Below, piece by piece: positions 48,882 through 59,171 of a stretch of DNA of 64,000 nt; the stretch's first letter is position 1; every line of letters starts with the position of its first letter. The notes beneath the pieces were generated by a model. It was not told the DNA's origin. It saw only the letters and a list, made by a program, of their open reading frames with translations, and made no database searches. The DNA lies in the NCBI RefSeq assembly GCF_003935895.2, contig NZ_CP054058.1:3763177-3827176 (forward strand). The letters are read 5' to 3'. The position numbers were made by a program, and so were the translations under genes. This DNA is from Scandinavium goeteborgense. Lineage in GTDB: Bacteria > Pseudomonadota > Gammaproteobacteria > Enterobacterales > Enterobacteriaceae.

Positions 48882-50249
48882 ATGGAAGGTCAACAGCAAG
48901 GCGAACAGCTGAAGCGCGGCCTTAAAAACCGCCACATTCAGCTGATTGCGCTGGGTGGAGCTATCGGAACGGGCCTGTTTCTGGGCAGCGCCTCCGTTAT
49001 TCAATCCGCAGGACCGGGGATTATTCTCGGCTATGCGATAGCAGGGTTCGTGGCCTTTCTGATCATGCGTCAGTTAGGTGAAATGGTGGTTGAAGAGCCG
49101 GTAGCCGGTTCCTTCAGCCACTTTGCCTACAAATACTGGGGCAACTTTGCCGGTTTCGCTTCCGGCTGGAACTACTGGGTGCTTTACGTCCTGGTCGCGA
49201 TGGCTGAGCTGACAGCTGTCGGGAAATACATCCAGTTCTGGTGGCCTGAAATCCCAACCTGGGCGTCTGCCGCCGTGTTCTTCGTGGCCATCAACCTCAT
49301 CAACCTGACCAACGTAAAAGTGTTCGGTGAGATGGAGTTCTGGTTCGCGATTATCAAAGTGGTCGCAGTCGTAGCCATGATCCTGTTCGGCGGCTGGCTG
49401 CTGTTCAGCGGCAACGGCGGCCCTCAGGCTACCGTGCGTAACCTGTGGGAACAGGGTGGATTCCTGCCGCATGGCATACAAGGGCTGGTGATGATGATGG
49501 CGATCATCATGTTCTCCTTCGGTGGCCTCGAGCTGGTGGGTATCACCGCCGCTGAAGCCGATGACCCGCAGAAGAGCATCCCGAAAGCCACCAACCAGGT
49601 TATCTACCGTATCCTGATTTTCTATGTGGGCTCGCTGGCGGTGCTGCTGTCACTGCTGCCGTGGACGCGTGTGACCTCAGACACCAGCCCGTTCGTGCTT
49701 ATCTTCCACGAACTCGGCGACACCTTCGTGGCTAATGCCCTGAACGTGGTGGTACTGACCGCCGCGCTGTCGGTGTACAACAGCTGCGTATACTGTAATA
49801 GCCGTATGCTCTTCGGCCTGGCGCAGCAGGGCAATGCCCCGAAAGCGCTGTCTAAAGTCGACAAGCGTGGCGTGCCGGTTAACACCATTCTGGTCTCTGC
49901 GCTGTTCACCGCGCTGTGCGTGCTGATCAACTACCTGGCACCGGAGTCTGCATTTGGCCTGCTGATGGCGCTGGTTGTTTCTGCTCTGGTCATTAACTGG
50001 GCGATGATCAGCCTGGCGCACATCAAATTCCGTCGCGCGAAGAAACAGCAGGGCCTCACCACGCGCTTCCCTGCCCTGTTCTATCCGCTGGGGAACTGGA
50101 TTTGCCTGTTTACCGTTGCCGCGGTGCTCGTCATCATGCTGATGACGCCGGGCATGGCCATCTCTGTCTATCTGATCCCGGTGTGGATTGTGATTCTGGG
50201 TATTGGCTACATGGTTAAACAGAAAGGGGCCAAAGCCGTCCGCGCTTAA
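48882..50249 (+). CDS. aroP: Aromatic amino acid:H+ symporter AroP
   Basis: 455 residues, about 12 membrane helices. APC-family permease for Phe, Tyr and Trp. The N-terminal GLKNRHIQLIALGGAIGTGL and the following GSASVIQSAGPGIILGYAIA are the family signature; QLGEMVVEEPVAGSFSHFAY is also conserved. Transcribed away from pdhR, with a TyrR-type box upstream and a strong terminator behind. Confidence 0.97.
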   Translation: MEGQQQGEQLKRGLKNRHIQLIALGGAIGTGLFLGSASVIQSAGPGIILGYAIAGFVAFLIMRQLGEMVVEEPVAGSFSHFAYKYWGNFAGFASGWNYWVLYVLVAMAELTAVGKYIQFWWPEIPTWASAAVFFVAINLINLTNVKVFGEMEFWFAIIKVVAVVAMILFGGWLLFSGNGGPQATVRNLWEQGGFLPHGIQGLVMMMAIIMFSFGGLELVGITAAEADDPQKSIPKATNQVIYRILIFYVGSLAVLLSLLPWTRVTSDTSPFVLIFHELGDTFVANALNVVVLTAALSVYNSCVYCNSRMLFGLAQQGNAPKALSKVDKRGVPVNTILVSALFTALCVLINYLAPESAFGLLMALVVSALVINWAMISLAHIKFRRAKKQQGLTTRFPALFYPLGNWICLFTVAAVLVIMLMTPGMAISVYLIPVWIVILGIGYMVKQKGAKAVRA

Positions 50250-50256
50250 TCCCTTT

Positions 50257-50291
50257 ACGCTCTGTACCTCATTACGGGTACAGAGCGTTTC
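50257..50291 (+). terminator. Terminator of aroP
   Basis: ACGCTCTGTACC, 7-nt loop, GGGTACAGAGCGT, then TTTCTCCCC; it starts 8 bp after the stop. Confidence 0.85.
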
Positions 50292-50473
50292 TCCCCTGGC
50301 TGCGCTAATTATCCACATGCTATATCGACTGAAAACCGCTACATCAGCATGTTACCTACCTCACACTTTCTTCTGCACAGCGCATTTATCCATATCAGCG
50401 CCGCATTCCTGCAACGCAATATTTCCATCGCCCGTGAATAATCGAATGCATATCTCATGGCGAGGAAATGTCG

Positions 50474-51877
50474 ATGGACAACAATAAATTATCGGTCAAA
50501 GAAAAAATTGGCTATGGCATGGGCGACGCGGGATGCAACATCATCTTCGGCGCCATTATGTTGTTTGTTAACTACTTTTATACCGATATCTTCGGGCTCG
50601 CGCCTGCACTGGTCGGGGTTTTGCTGCTGTCAATTCGCGTCATCGACGCAGTAACAGACCCGATTATGGGCGCGCTGGCGGACCGAACCCGCAGCAAATA
50701 TGGCCGCTTCCGCCCGTGGCTGCTGTGGATTGCCTTCCCCTACGCGCTGTTCAGCGTACTGATGTTCACTACCCCGGACTGGAGCTACAGCAGCAAAGTT
50801 ATCTATGCCTTCGTCACCTATTTCCTGCTGTCGATAACCTACACCGCCATCAACATTCCCTATTGCTCGCTCGGCAGCGTGATCACCAATGACCCGAAAG
50901 AGCGCGTGGCATGCCAGTCCTATCGCTTCGTGATGGTCGGCATCGCCACGCTGCTGCTGTCGCTTACGCTGCTGCCGATGGCCGACTGGTTTGGCGGCGA
51001 TAACAAAGCCAAAGGCTACCAGATGGCGATGACCGTGCTGGCATTTATCGGCATGTGCATGTTCCTGTTCTCCTTTGCCACCGTACGTGAACGCGTGCGC
51101 CCGGCGGTGCAAACCAACGATGAAATCAAGCGCGACCTGAAGGACGTGTGGAAAAACGATCAGTGGGTACGCATTCTGCTGCTGACCCTGAGCAACGTCT
51201 GCCCGGGCTTTATCCGCATGGCGGCGACCATGTATTACGTCACCTGGGTAATGCAGCAAAGTACCCATTTCGCGACGCTCTTTATCAGTCTCGGCGTCGT
51301 GGGCATGATGATTGGCAGTATGCTGGCGAAAGTGCTGACCGACCGCTGGTGCAAGCTGCAGGTGTTCTTCTGGACCAACATCGCGCTGGCGATTTTCTCC
51401 TGCGCCTTCTACTTCTTCGACCCGCACGCCACGATGATGATTATGGTGCTCTACTTCCTGCTCAATATTCTGCATCAGATCCCATCCCCGCTGCACTGGT
51501 CGCTGATGGCGGACGTCGATGACTACGGCGAATGGAAAACTGGCAAACGCATCACCGGTATTAGCTTCTCCGGTAACCTGTTCTTCCTGAAAGTCGGGCT
51601 GGCGGTCGCGGGCGCGATGGTTGGCTTCCTGCTTTCCTGGTACGGTTACGATGCGGGTGCGAAAGCGCAAAGCCCGGCAGCACTCAACGGCATTGTGCTG
51701 CTGTTCAGCATCATCCCTGGCGTGGGCTATCTGATCACTGCGGGCGTAGTGCGCTTGCTGAAAGTGGACCGTGAAATGATGAAGCGGATCCAGGCCGACC
51801 TGGAAAAACGTCGCCAGAACTATCGTGAACTGAATGATTATCAAACCGAGGCTGAACTCGTAAGGAAACCACAATGA
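50474..51877 (+). CDS. GPH-family (MFS) sugar:cation symporter
   Basis: 467 residues from ATG 50474, which has the better spacing from a GAGGA site; an ATG at 50468 is the alternative. About 12 membrane helices. Family features are VKEKIGYGMGDAGCN, RVIDAVTDPIMGALADRTRS, KYGRFRPWLLW and DVDDYGEWKTGKR. It is closest in style to YicJ/YagG-type glycoside transporters. It overlaps the GH43 gene by 4 nt, so it probably imports the arabinoside that enzyme cuts. Confidence 0.9.
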   Translation: MDNNKLSVKEKIGYGMGDAGCNIIFGAIMLFVNYFYTDIFGLAPALVGVLLLSIRVIDAVTDPIMGALADRTRSKYGRFRPWLLWIAFPYALFSVLMFTTPDWSYSSKVIYAFVTYFLLSITYTAINIPYCSLGSVITNDPKERVACQSYRFVMVGIATLLLSLTLLPMADWFGGDNKAKGYQMAMTVLAFIGMCMFLFSFATVRERVRPAVQTNDEIKRDLKDVWKNDQWVRILLLTLSNVCPGFIRMAATMYYVTWVMQQSTHFATLFISLGVVGMMIGSMLAKVLTDRWCKLQVFFWTNIALAIFSCAFYFFDPHATMMIMVLYFLLNILHQIPSPLHWSLMADVDDYGEWKTGKRITGISFSGNLFFLKVGLAVAGAMVGFLLSWYGYDAGAKAQSPAALNGIVLLFSIIPGVGYLITAGVVRLLKVDREMMKRIQADLEKRRQNYRELNDYQTEAELVRKPQ

Positions 51878-52824
51878 GCCACTGGCCTAACCCCTTTATT
51901 GAGCAACGCGCGGACCCGTTTATTCTGCGTCACGACGGCCTGTATTACTTCATTGCTTCGGTGCCGGAATATGACCGACTGGAAATTCGCCGCGCCGCTG
52001 ATATTGACGGTTTACGCACCGCCGAACCAGTGGTGGTATGGCGTAAACCTGACAGCGGCCCGATGAGCCAGCTTATCTGGGCGCCGGAACTGCACCGCAT
52101 CGACGGCACCTGGGTTATCTATTTTGCCGCAACGCACACTCATGATTTGGATGCGCTGGGAATGTTCCAGCACCGGATGTTCGCCCTGACCTGTGACGAC
52201 GCCGATCCGCTGACGGGCATGTGGTGGGAAAAAGGCCAGGTGAAAACGCAGTTCGATACTTTTGCCCTCGACGCTACGACGTTTGAGCATCAGGGGAAAC
52301 ACTGGTATCTGTGGGCGCAAAAGGCGCCGGATATCGCCGGAAACACCAATCTGTATCTGGCCGAACTGGAAAATCCGTGGACGATTAAAGGTAACCCGGT
52401 CATGCTCAGCAAGCCGGAATTTGACTGGGAGTGTCGGGGTTTTCTGGTTAACGAAGGCCCGGCTGTGCTGGTTCACAATGACAAACTGTTCGTCAGTTAC
52501 TCCGCCAGCGCCACCGATGAAAACTACTGCATGGGGCTGCTGTGGATTGCGCTCGACGCCGACCCGATGCAGCCCAGCAACTGGCATAAATCACCGCAGC
52601 CGGTGTTCACCACCAGCGACGAAAACAAACAATATGGGCCGGGGCATAACAGCTTTACCCAAACGCCAGACGGCGACGATGTGCTGGTTTATCACGCCCG
52701 GAACTACACCGAAATCGAAGGTGACCCGCTGTACGATCCGAACCGTCATACCCGCCTTAAGCTTATCCGCTGGAAAGAAAACGGGATGCCTGATTTCGGC
52801 ATCCCGCATGCGGATTCACTGTAA
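51874..52824 (+). CDS. Glycoside hydrolase family 43, arabinofuranosidase-like
   Basis: 316 residues, a single five-bladed propeller domain without signal peptide, hence cytoplasmic. Expected catalytic residues: base Asp14 (RADPFILRHDG), pKa modulator Asp133 (FALDATTF) and acid Glu194 (VNEGPAVLV). The style recalls GH43 exo-alpha-L-arabinofuranosidases (subfamily 26); xylosidase activity cannot be excluded. The last 17 codons lie in a 54-bp sequence repeated at 54716-54769, and the 3' end contains a terminator-like hairpin (52782-52806). Confidence 0.88.
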   Translation: MSHWPNPFIEQRADPFILRHDGLYYFIASVPEYDRLEIRRAADIDGLRTAEPVVVWRKPDSGPMSQLIWAPELHRIDGTWVIYFAATHTHDLDALGMFQHRMFALTCDDADPLTGMWWEKGQVKTQFDTFALDATTFEHQGKHWYLWAQKAPDIAGNTNLYLAELENPWTIKGNPVMLSKPEFDWECRGFLVNEGPAVLVHNDKLFVSYSASATDENYCMGLLWIALDADPMQPSNWHKSPQPVFTTSDENKQYGPGHNSFTQTPDGDDVLVYHARNYTEIEGDPLYDPNRHTRLKLIRWKENGMPDFGIPHADSL

Positions 52825-52826
52825 AA
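52773..52826 (+). repeat. 54-bp direct repeat, left copy (3' end of GH43 gene)
   Basis: Exactly repeated at 54716-54769. It contains the hairpin CGGGATGCC-TGATTTC-GGCATCCCG and the GH43 stop codon. Confidence 0.95.
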
Positions 52827-53435
52827 GCGAAGATTGATCTGCCGCAGGCTGGCTTTCAGTGAGAGACAAAGATGTCTCTCACTATTAATATGTTGTTTTA
52901 CAGTTTACCACTGATGATCATTGCTGAGTCTAATGAGGAGCCTGAGTGCAAAGGTAAATTAGTGTTCTCCGACCTCCGTGATTAATACGAATTATATCTA
53001 ATATCTATACCCCCCTAATTACCCACCTAACTTATCCATGTAATAGCCAGCACTAAAATAAAGGTCACACTTCACATAACATAGAAGGATAATTTATTTT
53101 TCCTTAATGAATAATTTAGCAAAAACTAATGAGCCACATAGCATATTGACCCGCCCAAATTAACATATTCACATCACCTTTTATCTAAGGCGCTTGTTTT
53201 ATCATTCGCAGCGGATTAGGCTACTTTAGCCTCCACTTACAATACTCATTATTGATATAAATATCTAAAACGAGCCCTGACTGGCGGACATGTGTTTAAT
53301 TACATCAACGCCATTTTCTGGTTTCGAAATTGGGGGCTCAGCCATCATTGCTTAGGTTTGCGTCTGCCCCCAGATTCATGGTGTCTAATCATTCAGCTGG
53401 GAAATAACGCCGTATTTTATTGATATGGAGATATC
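52827..53435 (+). other. AT-rich gene-free stretch before the 416-residue gene
   Basis: About 609 bp, low in G+C, with no convincing ORF. A perfect 10-bp hairpin, GTGAGAGACA / TGTCTCTCAC with loop AAGA, lies at 52859-52882 and may end GH43 transcription. The remainder probably holds the promoter of the next gene; a GGAGAT ribosome-binding site precedes its ATG. Confidence 0.6.
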
Positions 53436-54686
53436 ATGAATAAAAATTCATTAAAATGTATATTGTTAGTAATAAGTTTATTTCCTGTTATCAGCGATGC
53501 CAGTAACCCCACAGGGGGAGCCTTTAAGTTCGATAATAAGAGTCGCGATGCCAATAATCTAAACCCAATGGATCTTCCATTAGCGATGCCCATCTCAAAC
53601 TTTTTTGGCCGTAAGGCAGATGGGGACTGGGAAAATATAGAGGGTGCCAATATCGCTGTGAATGTTATGTATGTCGTTTCTGAGGGTTACGATGGCCCTG
53701 ATTATGCAGATTACTATGAAAGTGATTACGCCCTTAAGGGATACACGCCACGACAGCCCGCCGAGGATGCTCTAGGGGAAGACAATAATGACGCGCAGGT
53801 GTTGTCACTTAATGATGCCAAAACAAACCCTTATATTTATGGACACGTCGCTACACAGGCGGAAAATAATTTAGCGATCACTACCTGTCACGAATCGGTC
53901 ACTGTACATGACTATGTATCCGATTGTGACTACTGGGCTAATGATGCTGACTTCACGCGCTATAAACAACTTTATCAAAAATATGGCAACAGATTACGCG
54001 TTGATACCATACTCTTTCCTGCAATCGGTAGGTCTGTCCAGAGGGGCAAGTTTGATGTGACAGCTGATTCAGCCTATGGTGACAGACAAGAGAGAATTAT
54101 TTACTTCCCTCATCGTCATCTGGACTTAATCCATGTTGAAGCACTGATTTTAAGAAGCGGGATTGAAGCAGTGAATGATGAAACGGATCGACGGATTGTT
54201 ACATTTACCTACAGTCGTGATGTAAGCGATCCGAAGAATACTGTTTTCTCATTATTTCGCCAGGATGATGCTCTTAATCCCGTTTACCCATACTATTCAC
54301 CTTCATTATCATGGGGAGCGATTCATTCAGGCAAGCCTTATGTTTTTACCATCCCCACACAAATTTTTCTGCCAGAAGAATTTGATATCCGGGATGTTGA
54401 AGCGATTCATACCCGCTTGTCGGGGTTACGTCGCACAACTAATTGGGCGTGCCTTGGTGAGGATGACTCAGGCGCAGGGACCCCTGCGGCAAGTTACTGC
54501 TACGGCGAAGGTGATTCCGACCATCATGAACTGTACCGCTCGAATGCTTATGTTTGTTTTTATGACCATGAGGCTAGGGCACTCCCGAGCGGTGCGACAC
54601 CTGAGAGGTTAACGATATGTGATGCGGATGGAAATAGAGTAACGTCTACGATGCCTCCTAAATATGATTTTGACGGCGAGCGTTAA
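53436..54686 (+). CDS. Exported 416-residue protein of unknown function
   Basis: I do not recognise the family. A signal peptide (MNKNSLKCILLVISLFPVIS, probable cut after SDA) implies export. The mature protein is acidic and rich in Asp and Tyr, with about eight cysteines (CHESVTVHDYVSDCDYW, WACLGEDDSG, SYCYGEGDSDHHEL, VCFYDHE, LTICDADGN). The ends resemble a secreted enzyme or surface-protein fold, but no catalytic motif is evident. Codon use and G+C are lower than in neighbours. The gene is alone between two exact 54-bp direct repeats, which suggests a recently acquired cassette. Confidence 0.8.
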   Translation: MNKNSLKCILLVISLFPVISDASNPTGGAFKFDNKSRDANNLNPMDLPLAMPISNFFGRKADGDWENIEGANIAVNVMYVVSEGYDGPDYADYYESDYALKGYTPRQPAEDALGEDNNDAQVLSLNDAKTNPYIYGHVATQAENNLAITTCHESVTVHDYVSDCDYWANDADFTRYKQLYQKYGNRLRVDTILFPAIGRSVQRGKFDVTADSAYGDRQERIIYFPHRHLDLIHVEALILRSGIEAVNDETDRRIVTFTYSRDVSDPKNTVFSLFRQDDALNPVYPYYSPSLSWGAIHSGKPYVFTIPTQIFLPEEFDIRDVEAIHTRLSGLRRTTNWACLGEDDSGAGTPAASYCYGEGDSDHHELYRSNAYVCFYDHEARALPSGATPERLTICDADGNRVTSTMPPKYDFDGER

Positions 54687-54715
54687 TGATCCTCGTTAAC
54701 ACTTTTATTGAATTA

Positions 54716-54769
54716 GAAAGAAAACGGGATGCCTGATTTCGGCATCCCGCATGCGGATTCACTGTAAAA
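54716..54769 (+). repeat. 54-bp direct repeat, right copy
   Basis: Exact copy of 52773-52826, 1943 bp away. Here it is not part of a gene; it lies just downstream of the convergent ampE stop. Confidence 0.95.
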
Positions 54770-54776
54770 ACAACGA

Positions 54777-54796
54777 GCCCTGGATCAGACCAGGGC
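54777..54796 (-). terminator. Terminator overlapping the end of ampE
   Basis: On the minus strand: GCCCTGG, 6-nt loop, CCAGGGC, then TCGTTGTTTTTA. The stem includes the ampE stop codon. Confidence 0.8.
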
Positions 54797-55639
54797 GCCG
54801 TAAATCGTTAATAACGCCATAATGACAACGACCGCATAAGACGCTTTCTTCGCCATCGACACCGCCGCTTTTGGGGTTTCCACTTTATCGACGTGCGTCT
54901 CTCGTGCCAGCGAGAACTGCGCCAGACGGGTCAACACCTGATACTGCGACGTATGACGATCGCCCAACGAGGCGAACCACGCGGGCAGCGCTTTTTCACC
55001 ATGACCAATCAGCGCATACACCACGCCCACCAGCCGCACCGGCACCCAGTCCAGTACGTGCAAAATGGCATCGACAGCGGATTGTTGGCGATCCCGCGGG
55101 GTCTGATAACGTGCCAGCCAGCTTTGCCACGCTCGCAGGAATGCATAGCCCATCAGCGTTGCAGGCCCGAACGGGCCACCAACCACGAACCAGAACAGCG
55201 GCGCGAGGTAGTAACGATAGTTAATCCACAGCAGCGCATTTTGCAGCTCACACAGAAATTCACGCTCATCACAGCCCGGCGGAACGCCATGAATTAGCGT
55301 CAACTCGCTGGCCATCGCATCACGCGCGTGGGCATCATTGCGGGAAGCGGCTTTCAGATAAGCGTGATAATGCAAACGCACCTTGCCCGCGCCAATACAC
55401 AGCAGGCCAATCAGGATCCACATCACCAACAGCGGAACGTTAAACAGCACGCCAAGCAGCGCACACTGCAACACATACACAATCGCCATCGCGATGACGG
55501 TCATCAGCACGGTGACAATAAAGGAATAGTTCTTGATGCGGCGGAAAAGCACTTCCAGCCGGTGGTCGAGTTGCCAGTGTTCGCCCAGTTTGAACAAACG
55601 TTCGGCGATCAGCACCAGTAAGGTGGTAAACAGCGTCAT
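54785..55639 (-). CDS. ampE: Inner-membrane protein AmpE
   Basis: 284 residues, as in E. coli. Four predicted membrane helices; a conserved N terminus ([20 protein letters not shown]) and ATP-binding-like cytoplasmic loops. Belongs to the CobD/CbiB-related family; linked to beta-lactamase regulation by its operon with ampD, but its function is unclear. It overlaps ampD by 4 nt. Confidence 0.95.
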   Translation of the reverse strand: MTLFTTLLVLIAERLFKLGEHWQLDHRLEVLFRRIKNYSFIVTVLMTVIAMAIVYVLQCALLGVLFNVPLLVMWILIGLLCIGAGKVRLHYHAYLKAASRNDAHARDAMASELTLIHGVPPGCDEREFLCELQNALLWINYRYYLAPLFWFVVGGPFGPATLMGYAFLRAWQSWLARYQTPRDRQQSAVDAILHVLDWVPVRLVGVVYALIGHGEKALPAWFASLGDRHTSQYQVLTRLAQFSLARETHVDKVETPKAAVSMAKKASYAVVVIMALLTIYGALV

Positions 55640-56199
55640 GTCATCTCCTTATCTGACGGGTGGCTCACCAGAGAACGGAACCGCGGCCAGTCAAATGCCG
55701 GGCCAGGATCGGTTTTGCGTTCAGGTGCGATATCACAGTGGCCCGTCATATTGCGGGCAATCGCCGGGTAAGCCGACATCAACACCTGGGTCAAGGCCGC
55801 AAGTTGCTGATATTGTTCGTCGGTATACGCCAGCGTATCCGTGCCTTCCAGCTCAATACCAATCGAAAAATCGTTACATTTTTCGCGTCCGTTGTAGCAT
55901 GAAACACCCGCATGCCAGGCGCGTTTATCGAAGGGAACATACTGCACGATTTCGCCGTCACGACGAATCAGACAATGGGCTGAAACGCGCAAATGGGCAA
56001 TTTCGTCGAAAAAAGGATGCGCTTCAGGGTCGATAGTTCCGGTGAATAATGCGTCAATCCACGGGCCACCAAATTCGCCGGGCGGCAAACTGATATTATG
56101 AACCACCAGCAGCGAAGGCGCTTCATCATCCGGGCGGCAATCATGATGCGGCGATGGAACGCGACGGGCGTTCTCCAGCCAGCCACCGTGTAACTGCAT
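55636..56199 (-). CDS. ampD: N-acetyl-anhydromuramyl-L-alanine amidase AmpD
   Basis: 187 residues (183 in E. coli). Cytoplasmic zinc amidase that recycles anhydromuropeptides; its loss derepresses chromosomal AmpC. Zinc ligands His34 ([10 protein letters not shown]), His154 (MTGHCDIAP) and Asp164 ([11 protein letters not shown]) are present, as is Glu116 (GIELEG), so the enzyme looks functional. First gene of ampDE, divergent from nadC. Confidence 0.97.
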   Translation of the reverse strand: MQLHGGWLENARRVPSPHHDCRPDDEAPSLLVVHNISLPPGEFGGPWIDALFTGTIDPEAHPFFDEIAHLRVSAHCLIRRDGEIVQYVPFDKRAWHAGVSCYNGREKCNDFSIGIELEGTDTLAYTDEQYQQLAALTQVLMSAYPAIARNMTGHCDIAPERKTDPGPAFDWPRFRSLVSHPSDKEMT

Positions 56200-56262
56200 G
56201 CGGGCTCTCCTTAATATATGGTGCAGAAATCCGGTTCAGAGTAGCATGTTTATAACTTATGA

Positions 56263-57180
<918 letters not shown>

Positions 57181-57186
57181 CGTATT

Positions 57187-57216
57187 CTGCGGAGGGGTTT
57201 GCGAACCCCTTCGCAG
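57187..57216 (+). terminator. Hairpin downstream of nadC
   Basis: CTGCGGAGGGGTT, TGCG loop, AACCCCTTCGCAG with one mismatch; no U-run. Confidence 0.65.
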
Positions 57217-57338
57217 TCAAATGCAACGCACGTGCAAGCTGCCATAAACCTCTGAAGCATCCTTCCTGATTCCATTTTCTCCCTTCGCCATCTGCATTCT
57301 TCACTGCCAAAGTGCTCCCATTAAACAAGGAGCAAAAC

Positions 57339-57776
57339 ATGGACAAGCAGCATGGATTCACCCTGATCGAACTGATGGTAGTTATCGGCATTATTGCCAT
57401 CCTCAGTGCCATCGGCATTCCGGCTTATCAAAACTACCTGCGAAAAGCCGCCCTCACTGACATGTTACAAACGTTTATGCCATACCGCACCGCCATTGAG
57501 CTTTGCGCTCTCGACCACGGCGGCACAACCGAGTGCGATGGCGGCAGCAACGGTATTCCCTCGCCTGCCACCAGCCGCTATGTTTCCGGCATGGAGGTCG
57601 TGCAGGGCACCGTAACGCTGACGGGCCAGGAAAGTCTCAATGGACTGAGCGTCACGTTGAAACCCGTGTGGGATACCGAAAACGGGATCACTGGCTGGCA
57701 ACGCACCTGCGCCATTGCCAGCGACAGCGGGTTAAAACAAGCCTGTGAAGATGTATTCCGCTTCACGGCACCCTGA
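57339..57776 (+). CDS. ppdD: Type IV major prepilin PpdD
   Basis: 145 residues from ATG 57339 (MDKQHGFTLIELMVVIGIIA). The short leader ends at the Gly before Phe in the type III signal GFTLIE, with Glu5 of the mature pilin. The C-terminal half has cysteines typical of the PpdD disulfides (ELCALDHGG, ECDGGSN, RTCAIAS, QACEDVF). A GGAG site precedes the start. First gene of the ppdD-hofB-hofC operon; other pilus genes are not in the window. Confidence 0.95.
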   Translation: MDKQHGFTLIELMVVIGIIAILSAIGIPAYQNYLRKAALTDMLQTFMPYRTAIELCALDHGGTTECDGGSNGIPSPATSRYVSGMEVVQGTVTLTGQESLNGLSVTLKPVWDTENGITGWQRTCAIASDSGLKQACEDVFRFTAP

Positions 57777-57785
57777 GGCACGACA

Positions 57786-59171
57786 ATGAAAAACGAGCAA
57801 CTTCTCACGTTATGTCAGCGGTACCAGGCGGTACTGCTCAGTAATGGCGAACAGGTTCTGAATATTGCGGTGGTTGGCACGCCGCCCACCGAGTTAATGG
57901 CTGCCCTGCGGTTCTCCACGCAAAAGCGCATCGACATTGAATGCTGGGATCAGCCCCGTATGGACCAGCATCTACACACCTCTCAGGATTCACATTTACC
58001 CGCCGCCAGGGACGACAACGGCAACGTGGTTGAATTACTGAACCAGACCTTTCAGCAGGCACTCCAGCAACGTGCATCCGACATTCACGTCGAGCCAGGG
58101 GAAGACCTCTTGCGCATTCGGCTGCGGGTGGATGGCGTGCTGCATTCCCTGCCTGATTTCTCTCCCACGCTCAGCGCCCCGCTGATTGCCCGACTCAAGG
58201 TATTGGGTAATCTGGATATCGCCGAGCGACGATTACCGCAGGACGGACAATTTACCGTCGACATTTCCGGGCGCAGCGTTTCCTTTCGCATCGCCACCCT
58301 GCCCTGTCGTGGCGGCGAAAAGGTGGTTCTCCGCCTGCTACATCAGGTGAAGCTGGCGCTGGATATCAACACGCTGGGAATGAACAACTTCCAACTTGAC
58401 GCCTTTCATCAGGCGCTGCATCAGCCGCAGGGGCTAATGCTGGTTACTGGCCCCACTGGCAGCGGAAAAACCGTCACACTGTACAGTGCGCTGCAGGCAC
58501 GCAACCGCCCGGAGATAAATCTGTGTAGCGTCGAGGATCCGGTGGAAATCCCGCTCGAGGGTATCAATCAGACGCAGATCAACACCCGGGCTGGACTGAC
58601 CTTTCAGAGCGTTTTGCGCGCGCTGCTGCGTCAGGATCCGGACGTCGTGATGGTGGGCGAGATACGTGACACTGAAACCGCCGAGATCGCCATCAACGCC
58701 GCACAGACCGGGCATCTGGTGTTGTCTACGCTACACACTAATTCCACCACCGAAACGCTGATCCGGCTGCAACAAATGGGCGTCGCCCGCTGGATGATCT
58801 CCTCGGCGCTGTTGCTGGTCATCGCCCAACGGCTGGTGCGTCGTTTATGCCCGCATTGTTGCCAGCAAGAAGGACTTTATGACGCGCTTCCGGCCTCCCT
58901 GTGGCCCAAAGCGTTGCCACGCTGGCGAGCCGTCGGGTGCGAGCGCTGCTATCACGGATATCATGGGCGTATTGCGCTTTTTGAAGTACTCACCATTACG
59001 CCCTCTCTGAAACAGGCCATCGTCACCGGTTCCAGCCCGGAAGACGTGCAGCGTCTGGCGCGTGATTCCGGCATGATGACCCTGTTTGAGCATGGCTGCG
59101 AAGCCGTCGAACAAGGGCAAACCACAGTGGAAGAACTGCTGCGGGTGATCGGCTTCCCTGATGGCGAGTAA
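57786..59171 (+). CDS. hofB: Type IV pilus assembly ATPase HofB (PilB/GspE-like)
   Basis: 461 residues, as in E. coli. Hexameric secretion ATPase for pilin polymerisation: DIHVEPGEDLLRIRLRVDGV, Walker A VTGPTGSGKTVTL, Asp box, Walker B DPDVVMVGEIRDTETAEIA and His box GHLVLSTLHTNS. The tetracysteine zinc motif is CPHC...CERC. Runs 11 nt into hofC. Confidence 0.95.
   Translation: MKNEQLLTLCQRYQAVLLSNGEQVLNIAVVGTPPTELMAALRFSTQKRIDIECWDQPRMDQHLHTSQDSHLPAARDDNGNVVELLNQTFQQALQQRASDIHVEPGEDLLRIRLRVDGVLHSLPDFSPTLSAPLIARLKVLGNLDIAERRLPQDGQFTVDISGRSVSFRIATLPCRGGEKVVLRLLHQVKLALDINTLGMNNFQLDAFHQALHQPQGLMLVTGPTGSGKTVTLYSALQARNRPEINLCSVEDPVEIPLEGINQTQINTRAGLTFQSVLRALLRQDPDVVMVGEIRDTETAEIAINAAQTGHLVLSTLHTNSTTETLIRLQQMGVARWMISSALLLVIAQRLVRRLCPHCCQQEGLYDALPASLWPKALPRWRAVGCERCYHGYHGRIALFEVLTITPSLKQAIVTGSSPEDVQRLARDSGMMTLFEHGCEAVEQGQTTVEELLRVIGFPDGE

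Noticed and set aside
50630..51874. 414-codon open frame antisense to the GPH transporter gene
   Set aside because: Low-complexity, His/Gln/Arg-rich translation typical of an antisense shadow; the transporter reads cleanly on the plus strand.
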